DNA of 64,000 bases, taken from the NCBI RefSeq assembly GCF_003950315.1, contig NZ_NGJT01000010.1, forward strand, positions 24,848 through 88,847, read 5' to 3'. The translations under genes and the position numbers were made by a program. The notes below the pieces were generated by a model that made no database searches, was not told the origin of the DNA, and saw only the letters and a program-made list of their open reading frames with translations. The stretch comes from Vagococcus bubulae. GTDB lineage: Bacteria > Bacillota > Bacilli > Lactobacillales > Vagococcaceae. This document shows, piece after piece, positions 30,766-38,845 of this stretch. The number at the start of each line of letters is the position of its first letter. Within the stretch, counting starts at the first letter, position 1.

Positions 30766-31899
30766 CTATTTTTCTTTTCTTACCTCAATCATGGCTTCTT
30801 CTAACCAACGACTTTGCTGCTTAGTTAACGGTTCTTCTGTCACATCTTCAAAGTAATTAGCGATCAATTCTTTAGGTGATACTTTTTTTATTTCAATCGC
30901 TTCATATCGCTCATCTGAGACAACTTTTTCTTCACCTATTCGCTCTAAACTGATGAGCCTTGGATAAATTTGCCTTAATTCAGATAAAGCATTAGGGATA
31001 CTTGTTTTATCCGTCAATTCAATCGCTATGTAGTCTTCACGATTAATGGTTTGATAATAGTCGTAATCTACTAACGTTGTAAATTTTTCACGCAACAATG
31101 AGACATCTCTTAAAGGGGTGATTGGTATAAACTCACTCGACACGCTAGTTTCATCCAATGTCACTATCCTGACACCTTTTTCTTGATTTCTTTCTGATAA
31201 AGAATATTTCAATAAAGAACCACTGTATTTTATTTTTTCATGTTGACTTATCGCATCTTTATAATGCAAATGACCTAATGCCACATAATCAAACACCTCA
31301 AACATGTCAGTTGACACACTAGATAACCCACCTACTTCAAGTGGTGTTTCTGATTCGCCTTTTAAAGCGCCTGTCACAAAAAAATGGCTGACTAATACAT
31401 GATGTTTATCAGGTAAAAATAATGGGGTAATTTCTTCTATAATTTTTTTCATCGCAAGTGGGATGGTAACTAACGTTTCATCATTAAAGTATAATCTTGC
31501 ATGAACAGGTTCTATATAAGGCAATAAGAAAAATTGAGTATCACCAATAACAACTGGTGAAAATACTTGTTCAAGCTGTGTGTATAAATAAAATCGTTCC
31601 TTCTCTAGCCAAGGAGAACCAGTGGATAAACGCGTTGCACTATCATGGTTGCCAGATATAGCTAATACAGGAAATTTTTTCTCTAAATTCATTTCAATCA
31701 TCATGGCGTTTAATAATTCAACTGACTCAACTGATGGCATCGAACGATCATATAAATCACCTGCCACAACAATCGCATCTACTTGTTGAGTAACGGCAAT
31801 GGTCAACATTTTTTCAAACACATCTTTTTGTTCTTCAAGTAAACTAAATCCGTTTAATTTACGACCAATATGCCAATCTGCTGTATGTAAAAATTTCAT
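30766..31899 (-). CDS. sbcD: Exonuclease subunit SbcD
   Basis: A Mre11-type metallophosphatase, 377 residues. Metal ligands are visible in HTADWHIG, VAGDLYDRS, ISGNHDSATR, HVLVSHFFVTG and ALGHLHYKD. I chose the ATG at 31899 (MKFLHTADWH), with GGAGGG eight bases upstream; a longer frame starting ten codons earlier adds nothing conserved. It is the first gene of sbcDC. Confidence 0.95.
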   Translation of the reverse strand: MKFLHTADWHIGRKLNGFSLLEEQKDVFEKMLTIAVTQQVDAIVVAGDLYDRSMPSVESVELLNAMMIEMNLEKKFPVLAISGNHDSATRLSTGSPWLEKERFYLYTQLEQVFSPVVIGDTQFFLLPYIEPVHARLYFNDETLVTIPLAMKKIIEEITPLFLPDKHHVLVSHFFVTGALKGESETPLEVGGLSSVSTDMFEVFDYVALGHLHYKDAISQHEKIKYSGSLLKYSLSERNQEKGVRIVTLDETSVSSEFIPITPLRDVSLLREKFTTLVDYDYYQTINREDYIAIELTDKTSIPNALSELRQIYPRLISLERIGEEKVVSDERYEAIEIKKVSPKELIANYFEDVTEEPLTKQQSRWLEEAMIEVRKEK

Positions 31900-32038
31900 C
31901 GTATCCCTCCAAAAAGGTCTTCTCTCCATTATAACAAATTTTAAAGCGATTGTTTAATTGATTCTGCTTTCTTCTAAAAGAGCATGTCCAAACATTTTTA
32001 ACAAGATAATCTTTCATTTCATTTTTTCTACAAACTTT

Positions 32039-32071
32039 TTTAAGCTAAATTTAAGACTATCAAATTAAACT
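32039..32071 (+). promoter_or_regulatory. CiaR-like direct repeat and -10
   Basis: TTTAAG (32039-32044), five bases, TTTAAG (32050-32055), ten bases, then TAAACT (32066-32071). The repeat and its spacing equal the streptococcal CiaR box of csRNA promoters. OmpR/PhoB-type regulators generally bind such 11-base-phased half sites. Whether this organism has a CiaR orthologue cannot be seen here. Confidence 0.5.
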
Positions 32072-32077
32072 AGTCTC

Positions 32078-32292
32078 ATAGTTAAGTAATACAACTTAAT
32101 CATTTGTGGGTGAACGAGGTGTTTTGACTCATTGAGATTTAACAAACGGTTCATTCTCTATCCATTGAGGTGTAGGTTCGAATCCTACCATCCACTTTTA
32201 TTTCTTTTCCCCCAAAAAGAAATAAAACGCTAAATAACTTTTTTCATTTTTAATCCTTCCTTCTCTCATCCTAATCGATGAGAGTTTTTTCT
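32078..32292 (+). ncRNA. Candidate RNA: tRNA-like domain plus C-loop hairpin plus terminator
   Basis: Three elements are contiguous. First, a 90-base tRNA-like domain (32106-32195): acceptor arms GTGGGTG / CATCCAC pair over 7 bp, and a perfect T-arm GTAGG-TTCGAAT-CCTAC has the invariant TTCGA. The D-arm is poor and no normal anticodon arm forms, so it is not a standard tRNA. Second, a perfect 13-bp stem (32196-32208 with 32215-32227) presents CCCCCA. Third, a CU-rich linker (AATCCTTCCTTC) leads to a terminator CTCTCATC / GATGAGAG with six U. The last two parts match the sRNAs at 20.6 and 35.3 kb. Confidence 0.6.
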
Positions 32293-32380
32293 TTTTCAAG
32301 ACGATTCGCCTTATCTTCTAAAGTCTGTTAATATATTAATACAGATATTTTTGAACAAAAACAGCACTGTGGGAGACACT

Positions 32381-33304
32381 ATGAACCTTATTGTAAAAAT
32401 AGCCTTTGTGTTCCTCTATCTCTTTTCGTTATTATTATTAATGGCTAGTATATCTACAAAAGAATTTATCACAACAGCCATCGTTATTTTATCAATGATT
32501 GCTTTAACCATTCTCTTTAGTCAATTTAAACGATACTTCAAACGAAAAAAAGAATTAACCGAATTAAAACGAGAATTACGAATACTAACTAGAAAAAATA
32601 AGAGACAACAAAAAAGGCTTTATCAAACAGAAGACAGATTATCAAGAAAAGATGCAAATTATCACCAGTTAAAAACTGATATCACCAAACGAAAAAAAGA
32701 ACTTCAACGTGTAGAAAAGAAGTTGCACCATCTTAATAAGCAAATTGATACGACTTTAATGTCACATACTCATGTAAAAAACGACCAATTAAATCAAAAA
32801 CAACTAGATATGACGTACAAAAAATTAACCGCTTATCAAACAGATGTTAAAAAAATCAAAAAACAATTACGTCAATATCAGCGTATGCAACGAAAAATAC
32901 AGCATTTGCTTATTGACGATGAATTAAGAAAAATTGATGACATGACTGGTCGACAATTTGAGCTCTATTTAGCTAAATTGTTGACAATCAATGGGTATCA
33001 AACAGAAGTCACACAAGCAAGTGGAGACCAAGGGGTTGATATTATCGCTAAAAAAAATGGACAAACCTATGCCATTCAAGCTAAACGCTATGTCAATTCT
33101 GTTAGCAATAAAGCGGTACAAGAAGTTTTTTCTGGAAAACAGTATTATAACTTACAGCATGCTATTGTTGTAACAAACAATACTTTTACCAAGAGTGCAA
33201 AAGAGTTGGCTGATAAAACTCACGTGACGTTGATGGATAGAGAAGATTTAAGAAAACTTATCGAAAATGCCATTAACATAAAACCAGAAAAATTTATGTT
33301 ATAG
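32381..33304 (+). CDS. Membrane-anchored Mrr-type nuclease
   Basis: A 307-residue protein with two N-terminal membrane helices (about 4-22 and 29-48), a long basic coiled coil (about 50-180) and a C-terminal restriction-endonuclease-like domain (about 185-300). The PD-(D/E)xK variant of Mrr is visible: aspartate 220 in GDQGVDIIAKK, then Q233-A-K235 in YAIQAKRY. I chose the ATG at 32381, with GGGAG upstream; a TTG ten codons earlier lacks a ribosome site. Possible roles are DNA quality control at the membrane or defence; neither is shown by neighbours. Confidence 0.85.
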   Translation: MNLIVKIAFVFLYLFSLLLLMASISTKEFITTAIVILSMIALTILFSQFKRYFKRKKELTELKRELRILTRKNKRQQKRLYQTEDRLSRKDANYHQLKTDITKRKKELQRVEKKLHHLNKQIDTTLMSHTHVKNDQLNQKQLDMTYKKLTAYQTDVKKIKKQLRQYQRMQRKIQHLLIDDELRKIDDMTGRQFELYLAKLLTINGYQTEVTQASGDQGVDIIAKKNGQTYAIQAKRYVNSVSNKAVQEVFSGKQYYNLQHAIVVTNNTFTKSAKELADKTHVTLMDREDLRKLIENAINIKPEKFML

Positions 33305-33307
33305 ACA

Positions 33308-33357
33308 TTAAAAAAACCGAACTCCAGCCTTTAGTTTGAATGAAGGTTCGGTTTTTT
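33308..33357 (+). terminator. Terminator after the Mrr-type gene
   Basis: AAAAAACCGAAC pairs with GTTCGGTTTTTT across about 26 bases. A separate minus-strand hairpin (about 33390-33420, ACTCTTAGAA / TTCTAAGGGT) ends the plsC transcript. Confidence 0.8.
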
Positions 33358-33412
33358 ATTCATATAACTTAATTTAGCAATTAGCAAAAAATAAAGACCC
33401 TTAGAATCATTT

Positions 33413-34051
33413 CTAAGAGTCGATTTTTTCTTTTTTAACTGGTGGCACATAAACAAACTCAGGGTTTACTTGATAATCTAGTTGATTAAATGATTCTTGC
33501 ATACGTCGTTCAACTTCTGCAATGCCATCTTTGTCCATTTTTTTTATATCAGAAATGTCTATTGGTTGCCCGTAAGCAATCGTCACACGACGTTTGGTAA
33601 ATAGACCGCCTAACGTTAATGGTCCTTGATAAACCGCAGGGATGATTTTAACTTTCCCCATTTTAGCAATCAATGCTGCACCACCCTTTAATTCTTCAGA
33701 GTAGCGACTACCACTAGGAAAGACCATCACACTCAAATCAGTGTTTTTTAACGCTTTAACTGGTGTTTTAATCACACTCGGACCAGGATTATCACGATCA
33801 ACTGGGAACGCATGACATTTTTTCAAAATATAAGACAAAATCGGATTTTTAAACAATTCTTTTTTAGCCATAAAGGCAAATTTTTTCGGCCAAGCACCCA
33901 TTGCAAAATACAGTGGTTCAAACCACGTTCTGTGCGGGCTAACCAAAACATAATTTTCATCTTTTGGTAAATTATCTTTACCAACATATCTCGCATTTGT
34001 ATTAATCACAAATGTCAAAAATCGAACAACCGCTAAAAGTACTCGATACAT
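33413..34051 (-). CDS. plsC: 1-acyl-sn-glycerol-3-phosphate acyltransferase family protein
   Basis: A 212-residue membrane-associated PlsC-fold acyltransferase. The catalytic motif HxxxxD appears as HRTWFE (H40, E45), with Glu for Asp; the second motif FPEGTR appears as FPSGSR (111-116). FPSGSR occurs in PlsC-like proteins of other lactic acid bacteria as far as I recall, but the H-x4-E form is unusual. I chose the ATG at 34051 (MYRVLL), nine bases from AAAGG. It may be a second PlsC or a related lipid acyltransferase. Confidence 0.8.
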   Translation of the reverse strand: MYRVLLAVVRFLTFVINTNARYVGKDNLPKDENYVLVSPHRTWFEPLYFAMGAWPKKFAFMAKKELFKNPILSYILKKCHAFPVDRDNPGPSVIKTPVKALKNTDLSVMVFPSGSRYSEELKGGAALIAKMGKVKIIPAVYQGPLTLGGLFTKRRVTIAYGQPIDISDIKKMDKDGIAEVERRMQESFNQLDYQVNPEFVYVPPVKKEKIDS

Positions 34052-34140
34052 TTTTTTCATCCTTTACATTAAAGTCCCTATTAGTATGCCGAATTCTACC
34101 AAAACTTGCAAGTTTTTCTTATTTTATTTCAATGTAATTT

Positions 34141-34149
34141 TGATATAAT
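34141..34149 (+). promoter_or_regulatory. Extended -10 promoter
   Basis: TGATATAAT is a perfect extended -10 (TGnTATAAT). Transcription would begin near 34156, which argues against an ATG at that same position and for the TTG at 34180 as the translation start. Confidence 0.7.
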
Positions 34150-34179
34150 ATACAAATGATATCAAAGGATGTGACTTTA

Positions 34180-34926
34180 TTGACAACGAAACTCTTTCCA
34201 GGGGAACGCATTGATCAACTGTTGTCCCAGAATATACAAATTATACAAAGTTCCGATGTATTTTCATTTTCTCTAGATGCCGTTTTATTGGCTCATTTTG
34301 CCTCTATTCCAAAAAGAGGGACTATTGTCGACTTTTGTGCTGGAAATGGCGCTATCGGCTTATTTATGCGCCCTAGAACGCAAGCTAACATCACAGGCGT
34401 TGAGCTACAAGAAAAACTATATAATATGGCACAAAGAAGCATTGAATTAAATCAATTCAACGACTCAATGACTATGATTCATGCTGATATTAAAGATATT
34501 ACTCAATTTATTAAACCGGATTCCGTTGATTTTATTACGTGTAACCCACCCTATTTTAAAGAAGCACCAAATAGTAAAAAAAATCCTAACCCTTATTTAG
34601 CCATTGCGCGCCATGAAATTCATTTAGGCATTGATGATGTGTTTCAACAAGCTTCAAAATTGTTAAAAATGAATGGTAAAATTGCCATGGTGCACAGACC
34701 TGACCGATTGATTGATATTTTACATAGCATGGAAAACAATCGAATCGCACCGAAACGAATCCAATTTGTCTACCCCAAAAAAGACAAAGAAGCTAATACG
34801 TTACTTGTCGAGGGAATCAAAGACGGAAAAACAGATGGACTAAGAATCCTACCACCACTATATGTTTATGGTGAGGACAATCAGTATTTACCAGAAATTA
34901 AGGAGATGCTTCATGGTACAAAGTAA
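34180..34926 (+). CDS. tRNA1(Val) (adenine-N6)-methyltransferase family protein
   Basis: A 248-residue Rossmann-fold methyltransferase of the TrmN6/YfiC group. The SAM motif [13 protein letters not shown] is near residue 50 and the N6-adenine signature NPPYF near 125. The first gene of a two-gene unit with the GIY-YIG protein, a common pairing in Firmicutes. The start is TTG at 34180, with AAAGGA upstream; the in-frame ATG at 34156 coincides with the predicted transcript start. Confidence 0.88.
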   Translation: MTTKLFPGERIDQLLSQNIQIIQSSDVFSFSLDAVLLAHFASIPKRGTIVDFCAGNGAIGLFMRPRTQANITGVELQEKLYNMAQRSIELNQFNDSMTMIHADIKDITQFIKPDSVDFITCNPPYFKEAPNSKKNPNPYLAIARHEIHLGIDDVFQQASKLLKMNGKIAMVHRPDRLIDILHSMENNRIAPKRIQFVYPKKDKEANTLLVEGIKDGKTDGLRILPPLYVYGEDNQYLPEIKEMLHGTK

Positions 34927-35176
34927 CAATCATTATTTTTACGTACTACTATGTGCTGACAATACTTTTTATGCTGGTTATACAACAGACCTTACAAGGC
35001 GCTTAGCTGAACATAATTCTGGTAAAGGGGCAAAATACACCCGGCTCAAGAAACGTCGCCCAGCAAAAATGATTCATCATGAAGTCTTTCAAACAAAAAG
35101 TGATGCCATGAAAAAAGAATACGCCTTTAAACAATTAACTCGTCTTAAAAAAGAAGCGTATTTAGCCAATAATTAA
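34913..35176 (+). CDS. GIY-YIG domain protein (YazA/YhbQ type)
   Basis: An 87-residue single GIY-YIG domain. The first motif is [18 protein letters not shown] (Y-V-L ... Y-A-G), with the following conserved arginine and histidine in [15 protein letters not shown] and the downstream glutamate in KKEYAFKQL. Family members are small DNA-repair-type nucleases of uncertain role. The ATG at 34913 has AAGGAG seven bases upstream and overlaps the methyltransferase gene by 14 bases. Confidence 0.9.
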   Translation: MVQSNNHYFYVLLCADNTFYAGYTTDLTRRLAEHNSGKGAKYTRLKKRRPAKMIHHEVFQTKSDAMKKEYAFKQLTRLKKEAYLANN

Positions 35177-35241
35177 TCGCTATTTTTTCAAATAATTGCA
35201 CACATCTATTCTTATTTATTTCATAAATAAGAGTTATTATT

Positions 35242-35348
35242 CTTTATGTAGTAACAAACAACCCTACAATTTTTTACTTTATTTACTCCCCCAAAGTAAA
35301 TAAAACAACTCCTTTTTTCTACCAGTCCTATTGGCTGGTAGTTTTTTT
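35242..35348 (+). ncRNA. Candidate CU-rich sRNA, family member 2
   Basis: Closely matches the RNA at 20.6 kb: ACAACCCTA in the 5' part, then stem TTTATTTACT / AGTAAATAAA (35278-35287 and 35295-35304) presenting CCCCCAA, then ACAACTCCTT and a terminator CTACCAG / CTGGTAG with seven U (35319-35348). The terminator hairpin differs in sequence from copy 1 while the stem and linker are kept, which argues for selection on the C-rich part. A TATTAT -10 is at 35235-35240. No frame is encoded. Confidence 0.65.
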
Positions 35349-35357
35349 GTAATAAAA

Positions 35358-35388
35358 AAGAGTACCACTTTTATGTGATACCCTAATT
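35358..35388 (-). terminator. Terminator of acpP
   Basis: In RNA sense GGGTATCAC pairs with GTGGTACTC (one mismatch or G-U) and is followed by six U. Confidence 0.75.
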
Positions 35389-35389
35389 C

Positions 35390-35629
35390 TTATTGGTTAG
35401 CTACGATATAATCGACTGCTGCACCAACTGTTTCAATTTTTTCTGCATCTTCATCAGAAATTTCTGCATCAAAAACATCTTCTAGCTCTAAAACAAATTC
35501 CATAATGCTAATTGAATCTGCTTCTAGATCTTCTTTGATATTAGTTGTTTCAGTAACTTTATCTTCATCTACTTCAAAGTGCTCAACAATAATTGTTTTG
35601 ATTTTACCAAATACTTCATCTCTAGACAT
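35390..35629 (-). CDS. acpP: Acyl carrier protein
   Basis: A 79-residue acidic carrier protein. The phosphopantetheine serine is S39 in EADSISIMEFVLELED; the motif is DSI where DSL is usual. I chose the ATG at 35629 (MSRDEVFGKIK), preceded by AGGAC. It follows plsX, the normal location of a phospholipid-synthesis ACP; a second ACP may lie in the fab cluster elsewhere. Confidence 0.95.
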   Translation of the reverse strand: MSRDEVFGKIKTIIVEHFEVDEDKVTETTNIKEDLEADSISIMEFVLELEDVFDAEISDEDAEKIETVGAAVDYIVANQ

Positions 35630-35695
35630 GTAACGTCCTCCTTTTATTAAGCCACTCACTCTACTTAGTATTTTACTTGTAAATGCTTTTTTTGT

Positions 35696-36700
35696 CTATG
35701 CTTGTTGTTCATCAAAGTATGCAACTAAATTATTCACTACATCTTTTTCAAGCATCGTATGGATTTGTCTGATTGTGTGTCTCACTGCATCTGGTCCAGT
35801 TGAGCCATGTGTTTTAACAACAGGCGCTTTTACGCCAAACAACACAGCGCCACCATGATTTGAATAATCCATTTTTTGTTTTAACTCTTTTAAACTATCT
35901 TTTAGTAACAATGCTCCCATTTTACCTTTTAATCCACTATCTAGGATAGATGATTTTAAATTTCCCATAATGGCTTGTGCGGTTCCTTCAATGGATTTTA
36001 ACACGGCGTTTCCAGTAAACCCATCTGTTACAACCACATCTGCTACACCATTAAATAAATCTCTGGATTCCACGTTCCCAACAAAATTTAGACTTGGCTC
36101 TTCTTTTAATAGTTCAAACGCTTTTTTAGTTAACTCGCTTCCTTTTGTGTCTTCCGTTCCATTATTTAAAAGACCGACACGAGGGTTGTTCACGCCACGA
36201 ACTTGACTGGCATAATAAGAAGCTAAAATACCATACGTTAACAAATGTTCTGGTTTGTTATCCGCATTAGCACCCATGTCAATAAAATCAAATCCTGCCC
36301 CTGTTTCACCTGTAAAAACTGGCATCGTTGTCATAAGTCCTGGTCGTTCGACTTGTTTAATACGTCCTACAACAAATAATCCTGCAGCTAAAAGAGCGCC
36401 TGTGTTACCAGCAGAAAACAAAGCATCTGCTTGTTTTTCTTTAACAGCCTGTGCCGCTAAAACCATTGAGGCTTGTTTTTTACGTCTAATAGCTTTTACT
36501 GGCTCATCATCACTTTCAATTTTTTCATCTGTATGAATGATGGTAATATTTTTATCGTCTGTTACATATTCTTTAATCGCTGATTCTTTTCCAAATAATA
36601 AAAATTCAATATCTGGAAAATCTTCTTTGGCTAACATCACACCTTCAACAATTGCTTTTGGTGCGTTGTCACCACCCATAGCATCTACCGCTATTTTCAT
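35696..36700 (-). CDS. plsX: Phosphate acyltransferase
   Basis: PlsX makes acyl-phosphate from acyl-ACP for glycerophospholipid synthesis. The 334-residue protein has the N-terminal [20 protein letters not shown], and [18 protein letters not shown] and [17 protein letters not shown] further on. I chose the ATG at 36700, with GTGAGG nine bases upstream. It sits between recG and acpP as in many Firmicutes. Confidence 0.96.
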   Translation of the reverse strand: MKIAVDAMGGDNAPKAIVEGVMLAKEDFPDIEFLLFGKESAIKEYVTDDKNITIIHTDEKIESDDEPVKAIRRKKQASMVLAAQAVKEKQADALFSAGNTGALLAAGLFVVGRIKQVERPGLMTTMPVFTGETGAGFDFIDMGANADNKPEHLLTYGILASYYASQVRGVNNPRVGLLNNGTEDTKGSELTKKAFELLKEEPSLNFVGNVESRDLFNGVADVVVTDGFTGNAVLKSIEGTAQAIMGNLKSSILDSGLKGKMGALLLKDSLKELKQKMDYSNHGGAVLFGVKAPVVKTHGSTGPDAVRHTIRQIHTMLEKDVVNNLVAYFDEQQA

Positions 36701-36746
36701 GATTGGTTTCCTCACTTTTTTTACAATTTACATTTATTATATCACG

Positions 36747-38786
36747 TTAATCTAAATGATTTAATTGATATGTTGCACTATCAATACTCTTAGCTAATGC
36801 TTCAAAATTTTTATCGTGTATCCACTCAGGACGTTTCCAAAGATTGATAGCTTCTTCTCTTGCTGTTTCTAACATAATAAAATCAGCTACCATATCACCA
36901 ACTTTAAACTCTGGTAAACCTGATTGCTTCGCACCAAAAAAGTCTCCAGGACCTCGCATTTCTAAATCTTTTTGACTTAAAACAAACCCATCTGTTGTTT
37001 CAGTCATAATCTTCATCCGTTCTTTTCCTTGTTCACTCTTTGGATTAGCTATCAACACACAATAAGAAGCCTTCTCTCCACGTCCAACACGTCCGCGTAA
37101 CTGGTGAAGTTGGGCTAAACCAAACCGATCAGCATCAATAATGACCATCATCGTGGCATTTGGGACATTCACTCCTACTTCAATAACAGTTGTTGAGACT
37201 AATACTTGTGTCTCATTTTCTTTAAATCTCTGCATAATTGTGTCTTTCTCGTCAGCTTTCATCTTGCCATGTAATAAATCAACATTGTAAGTAGGAGCAA
37301 AAAAGGCTGATAAGTGTTCGTAAATTTCGGTCGCATTCTTCACATCTAACATCTCTGATTCTTCAATTAAAGGACAAATCACATAAGCTTGTTGTCCTTG
37401 ATTCAATAACCCTCGCATAGTCTCTAAAATACTATCCAATTGTTTCGGCAATGCCCACCGTGTTTCGATTGGTTTTCTTCCTGCTGGCAATTCATCAATA
37501 ATCGAGACATCCATTTCACCATAAGCCGTGATAGCCAACGTTCTAGGGATTGGAGTGGCTGTCATAAACAACACATCTGGATGATTACCTTTTTCTCGTA
37601 ATATTTTTCGTTGATTCACACCAAAACGATGTTGCTCATCTGTAATGACAACCCCCAAGTTAGAAAATTGGACTTCTTCTTGAATCAATGCATGTGTTCC
37701 AACTAAAATGTCAATCTCACCTGAGACAAGTTCAGCTAAAATTTGGCGACGTACTTTTGTTTTGGTCGAGCCAGTCAGTAAAGCTACCTTAACAGGGGTG
37801 TTTTCAAATAGCTCGCTTAGACTTTCCATGTGCTGTTCTGCCAATATTTCGGTTGGTACCATTAACGCTCCTTGATAAGACGCACTATAAGCTGCAAACA
37901 ACGCTAATGCTGCCACCATTGTTTTCCCACTACCAACATCTCCTTGAAGCAAACGATGCATGTGATAAGGACTTCTCATATCAGCACAAATTTCGTTTGC
38001 CACTCGTTTTTGAGCATTGGTTAATTCAAACGGTAACGTTTTAATAAATTTTTTTAATTCTTCCACATTATATAAAATAGGATTTCCATGTTCTTTAGCT
38101 GTTTCTTCTTCTTTTAGTTGAATCATCTTTAATTGAAATAAGAAAAATTCTTCAAAAGCCAAGCGCCGTCTTGCTAAACGATTTTCTTCGATTGATTCTG
38201 GAAAATGCATGGCTTTTACGGCTTGTTTTTTGGGCATGAGTTTATATTTTTCTAATAAATAATCAGGTAAATTTTCCTCAACTAACTCGCCATATCCTTC
38301 AAACCCCTGTTTTATCAATTGAACTAGAGTTTGTTGCTTAATATGTTTGTTCACACTATAGATTGGCGCAAACTCTTCTTCTTGTTGTTGAGTCGCCATA
38401 ATTTTGAGTCCTGTTAGTGATTTTCTTTTGGCATCCCATTTACCAAAAATCGCTACTTCTTCAGATGAATGAATTTTATTTTTTAAAAATGGTTGATTGA
38501 AAAACGTGACCGTAATAACAGCCTGGTCAACCATCATTCGGAACACCAAACGACTTTTTTTAAACCCATAATAATTCACTACGGCATCAGATATAGCAAT
38601 CCCTTTTAAAACCACTTTTTCCTGATCACTAATTTCTTCTAACTTTTTTTCTTGGATATCATCATAGCGAAACGGATAATGCGTCAGCAAATCATTGATT
38701 GTTTCGATGCGTAATGTTTTGAGTGTCTCCACACGTTTTGGCCCGACGCCACTAAGTGTCGCCACACTATCACTTAACTGTTTCAC
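36747..38786 (-). CDS. recG: ATP-dependent DNA helicase RecG
   Basis: A 679-residue helicase that remodels stalled forks and branched DNA. An N-terminal OB/wedge region is followed by Walker A GDVGSGKTMVAAL (about residue 280), the DExH-type ITDEQHRFGV and C-terminal QLRGRVGRGEKASYC. The start codon is GTG with GGAGGAG seven bases upstream. It is co-directional with fakA upstream and plsX downstream. Confidence 0.96.
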   Translation of the reverse strand: MKQLSDSVATLSGVGPKRVETLKTLRIETINDLLTHYPFRYDDIQEKKLEEISDQEKVVLKGIAISDAVVNYYGFKKSRLVFRMMVDQAVITVTFFNQPFLKNKIHSSEEVAIFGKWDAKRKSLTGLKIMATQQQEEEFAPIYSVNKHIKQQTLVQLIKQGFEGYGELVEENLPDYLLEKYKLMPKKQAVKAMHFPESIEENRLARRRLAFEEFFLFQLKMIQLKEEETAKEHGNPILYNVEELKKFIKTLPFELTNAQKRVANEICADMRSPYHMHRLLQGDVGSGKTMVAALALFAAYSASYQGALMVPTEILAEQHMESLSELFENTPVKVALLTGSTKTKVRRQILAELVSGEIDILVGTHALIQEEVQFSNLGVVITDEQHRFGVNQRKILREKGNHPDVLFMTATPIPRTLAITAYGEMDVSIIDELPAGRKPIETRWALPKQLDSILETMRGLLNQGQQAYVICPLIEESEMLDVKNATEIYEHLSAFFAPTYNVDLLHGKMKADEKDTIMQRFKENETQVLVSTTVIEVGVNVPNATMMVIIDADRFGLAQLHQLRGRVGRGEKASYCVLIANPKSEQGKERMKIMTETTDGFVLSQKDLEMRGPGDFFGAKQSGLPEFKVGDMVADFIMLETAREEAINLWKRPEWIHDKNFEALAKSIDSATYQLNHLD

Positions 38787-38805
38787 TTTGACTCCTCCTT
38801 TTTAA

Positions 38806-38842
38806 CTGTTAAAAAAAGCCAAACCATGGTTTGACTTTTTCT
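38806..38842 (-). terminator. Terminator after fakA
   Basis: In RNA sense AGTCAAACC pairs with GGTTTGGCT and is followed by seven U. Confidence 0.75.
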
Positions 38843-38845
38843 ATC

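Noticed and set aside
32106..32195. A functional tRNA gene
   Set aside because: Acceptor and T arms are good, but the D-arm is weak and no 5-bp/7-base anticodon arm can be drawn, so I list it only as tRNA-like.
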